Origin: Allacma fusca
Lineage: Eukaryota > Arthropoda > Collembola > Symphypleona > Sminthuridae
Assembly (NCBI GenBank): GCA_947179485.1
Contig: OX359250.1
Location: 32,064,654 to 32,128,653 of the forward strand
Reading direction: 5' to 3'
Length of the DNA: 64,000 nucleotides
Both the position numbers and the translations under genes were made by a program. The notes under the pieces were generated by a model. That model did no database searches. It was given only the letters and a program-made list of their open reading frames with translations, and had not been told where the DNA came from. This document shows, piece by piece, positions 60,866 through 64,000 of this stretch; position 1 is the first letter of the stretch; every line of letters begins with the position of its first letter.

Positions 60866-63250
60866 ACCCTCACATATGATATTTATGTGTTACTTAGTAT
60901 GTACACCACGTCCACCTTCTCGTACTAAATGAAACCAATCCGCCGTGGGCAGTGATAGACACAACAACAATAAATTCTACCATGGTCTACATTATTATGA
61001 CCCAAAGATTCGTTTCTACCTTTATTTATGCATTAATTATTTCCGAAGCTGTCATCTCATTTGTAACCTCTCGGATCCCCCCACTCTAAAGATACATACA
61101 GTCCTCAACCACGACACTTCATCCAAATCAATGACGCGAGACAATTTCAAGGAAAAATTCATACTTTTTTCGTCAATCCCCAAGATATGATAAACACCCT
61201 CATGCTATTTTCCTTACTGGTTTAGTTACAACTCTCCAAATGCAGTTGGCTTTGGTGTGGCTACCGCAATGAACTACTGGGAGTAAATATTTTTTCGTAG
61301 GGATATATATGTATGTATCTATACGTAAATGTAATTATATAGATACTAGTATAATGTCGGAATTCAAACTGACTATGGAAGAAACGAAAGTAAGAAAAAT
61401 GCAAGGTGCAATCCTATTTTTATTCAGTTCAAGCATCAAGTGTGATCTAAATACTAAGTAGTTCCGATTTGTTGGGATTTTCGGAGGTTGCACCATTTCG
61501 TGACTCAAAGGTGTGAATCTGACAGGGAAAAAGTAACTAAATTTATGAATTTTTTTTTATTTGGTAGTTAAGAATTATTGTGAATGGGCTGTGAGGCTTG
61601 CATTTCTGGGATTTGGGGACTGGCCCAGTATCTAATAGACTCTGGATTGGGATTCACGTGACTTGAAGGGACTCCAGCCTGGCCTTAAACCTAATTTAGC
61701 TACAATTTCCTGTGTTTGCCAAATAACAAGTTGATTTGATAACCGTGATTGCTAATTCAGTATTCTTGGGAAAGTAAAGGAAACCATTTCCGATTCTGAA
61801 TGGCCCCTAATTGATTAGATATGATTTAACCAGGCCTGATCCGCCAATCGTACATCGCCTCGGGGGTAATGCCTCGGTACTGTGATGAGTCCCTGCTCTA
61901 TAGAGAGACTCTGACATTCAATGGGATATAGACTCGAGTGTATGGTAAAACCTCCACTTTTGTGGAAGCTCCAACCCTCCTGTACTGATCATAGGAGCTC
62001 ATTCTACTAGCACTTGAGTTTGAGATGCGACAGAGAGGAAATTCTACAAGTTACATTCTATCTATCATTCTATTATGCACACCTGGGTTGAGGCCCCGTA
62101 GGTCTCCCTGCCCCTCGTCCTACGGTAAGGTTTTGGGAAGATTTACCATGTGAGTCACAAGTGTTTATTACGTGAGTGTATTTGTAAAATGTGACAAGAT
62201 TTTTATTATGAAAATATACGTGGGACTTTCACTCCACGAAGGAAATAAATTTCCAAGGGAGATATATCCATGTAGGAGACAATTCCCTAAAACTGTTTTC
62301 AAGTCATAAAATCTGAGAGAACAAGAACGACGAAGAGAGATGAAAACATTATGTTTTTGCTCTCTGATGAAAATCGGGCTGAGGATGAAGGATACGATTC
62401 CTAAAGGGTGGACTGTATCAAGTTTTTTTTTCCCCCCGTGCTCTCTGGCGATTGAGTGATTGATAACTCCAAACGTTAATTCATTACAAGACTCAAGCCG
62501 AATAAATACATGTTTTAATTCCAACGCCTAGCAATTAAACATGGTAACTAAGACATTTGGGACTCACTCCATAATTCAAGTTAAGTACATGAAATAAGTA
62601 CAAGAAAACATTTAATTGTTCCAACATACATGGAAATGATGTACAGTTGTCAAGGCTTCGGCCCGAAACGTGCTCCCCACAAAAACTCCCCTCTCTCGCA
62701 GATTGACACGTACTAATATTGAAAGTTTTTTTTTTTTGGCGAAGGAACACAGAGAGTATAGGAATGATACCAACCATTTAAAGATCAGGAACAAAGTCTC
62801 AATGGTAATTACTAATGTCTAGGTACTCTGACAGGTAATATATTTCCGCCGTTACATTAGTAGGTAGCTATGTATAAGGGAATGCTAAAATGAGCAATTA
62901 ACATTAATTCTACATATAGTATACCCAAATCCGCAGAAATAATATTGCAGGGATTATGATACCAATAATTAGCTACACATATACATATGACACTATATGC
63001 ATACAGTATGCATATAGGAGCACGACAGGTAAACTTAGGATTTGCAATGGATTAAATCTTCCCAAGCCCAGTCCTCTCTCCTCCAGCGATCCGATGACAA
63101 GATAGGAGACACCAAAAGTAATGGCAAGTGTAATGTATCATTAAACTACATGCAAAATGACTGGGATCTGAGGAGCAGAGGAGGAAGGTACGCGGACAAG
63201 AGAGCGGAGAGCTTAAATGACAATTTGAAATTTGTTTTTGCAAGGGAGCG

Positions 63251-63272
63251 TACATACATACGTATGTATGTA
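63251..63272. repeat. Perfect 22-nt palindrome (TACA/TGTA units)
   Basis: TACATACATAC followed directly by GTATGTATGTA. Probably a diverged tetranucleotide repeat junction. Confidence 0.85.
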
Positions 63273-63797
63273 TCTGTACATACAACAGGCATCCTCACAA
63301 TTACTATTACAGAGGACAGGACAACACACGATAGGTTTGCCTTACGTGAACATGACGCCATGTAACGAGGCGAAAAAATTGACGTTCTCTAATAACATTG
63401 GGTGTATTCTTTTCAATCATAAAACAGGTGCAATTAAAAAATTCCACCAAGTTGGAAAAAGGATTTGTTCAGCGTAATGGCAACAGAGGTAACTCCTTCC
63501 TTCATAGTCATTCATAAGTGATATGTGAAATGTGAACTTTTTTCCTATCCTGACTGGGTAATAGTTAGTAACTTGACTGGAAATTGCTAGTGCATGTGCT
63601 CCCATCCTTTGCCTTCCAACTCGTAGTCTTCCAACTCATGCCAAAACTACTTTATAGGAGGAAAATGTCTAACAACGCACAATTTATAATTTAAAACAAG
63701 TAAATAATCCTAACTTGAATTATATCACGCCAAAGAAACCCAACGCTCTCTCATCCAGCCAACACTGCATATAGACTACTACAACCGAACACACACT

Positions 63798-63820
63798 CAC
63801 ACACACACACACACACACAC
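63798..63820. repeat. (CA)n microsatellite
   Basis: About eleven CA units near the right edge. Confidence 0.93.
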
Positions 63821-64000
63821 GGCCCTCTGTAACTGGAATAGACCCAGCCCATTGGAACTCCTACTCCGTCGGTGACGTGATGATCATTCATCTCTAGCAA
63901 CTACAGATCACCCCCACAACACTCAGCAAACCCATAAGAAAGTGCTGTTTCCTACCAAGACCGCATCCAATCTCAGCCCAACTGGTTGGACTTGCTTGAT

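Larger units (their letters stand above)
59196..64000 (-). other. Probable AP-2 first intron or 5' flank, 4.8 kb
   Basis: I could not identify the expected short first coding exon. ATGCAATATATATGAAG.. near 59412 (15 codons to a donor AGG|GTGGGA, phase 0) is possible but unsupported. The region holds (CT)n at 60823-60865, a short GA tract near 60468, a 22-nt palindrome at 63251-63272 and (CA)n at 63798-63820. Nothing else recognised. Confidence 0.5.

Overview
This 64 kb window is nuclear DNA from an intron-rich animal. The two genes it carries resemble arthropod sequences (insect-like AP-2 DNA-binding region, AT-rich introns, many CT/GA and CA/GT microsatellites), so I infer an arthropod, perhaps a hexapod or crustacean. 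Species cannot be told. There are no bacterial-type genes or CRISPR arrays, and I recognised no transposon or viral ORF and no tRNA or rRNA gene. Layout: (1) 1-25976, plus strand: the 3' part of a supervillin gene (villin/gelsolin superfamily, actin- and membrane-linked scaffold). I could thread 19 coding exons with matching splice phases, giving about 2149 visible residues: a long disordered N-terminal half with repeated 'ILK-basic-Ser' motifs, short conserved supervillin motifs, a gelsolin-like repeat region, and a C-terminal villin headpiece ending in GLF. The 5' end lies left of the window. One intron (8785-19673) is 10.9 kb and may hold an internal promoter. (2) About 25977-30500: 3' UTR of supervillin and the convergent intergenic region. 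(3) 30501-beyond 59195, minus strand: a transcription factor AP-2 (TFAP2) gene. Seven coding exons thread in phase into 426 residues, against 437 in human AP-2alpha as I recall it, so only a short first exon is missing (probably to the right of 59195 or outside the window). (4) 59196-64000: no gene seen, probably AP-2 first intron or upstream DNA. The two genes are convergent. Base composition follows them: the plus strand is T/G-rich over supervillin and A/C-rich over AP-2, as expected from transcription-linked strand bias. The main new observation is a break in that pattern inside the 12 kb AP-2 intron. Around 44.15 kb the skew flips sharply, with about 1.7 kb of G/T-rich plus strand to its right. 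About 0.5 kb to its left on the minus strand is an ORF with a true ATG that encodes 59 very acidic residues and ends at a strong splice donor in exactly the phase needed to splice into the AP-2 DNA-binding exon. I infer an undescribed internal AP-2 promoter that swaps the usual proline/aromatic activation domain for an acidic one, with divergent transcription upstream. Other points are an internal candidate promoter in supervillin, a perfect 46-nt palindrome, and two minisatellites flanking the putative AP-2 promoter.
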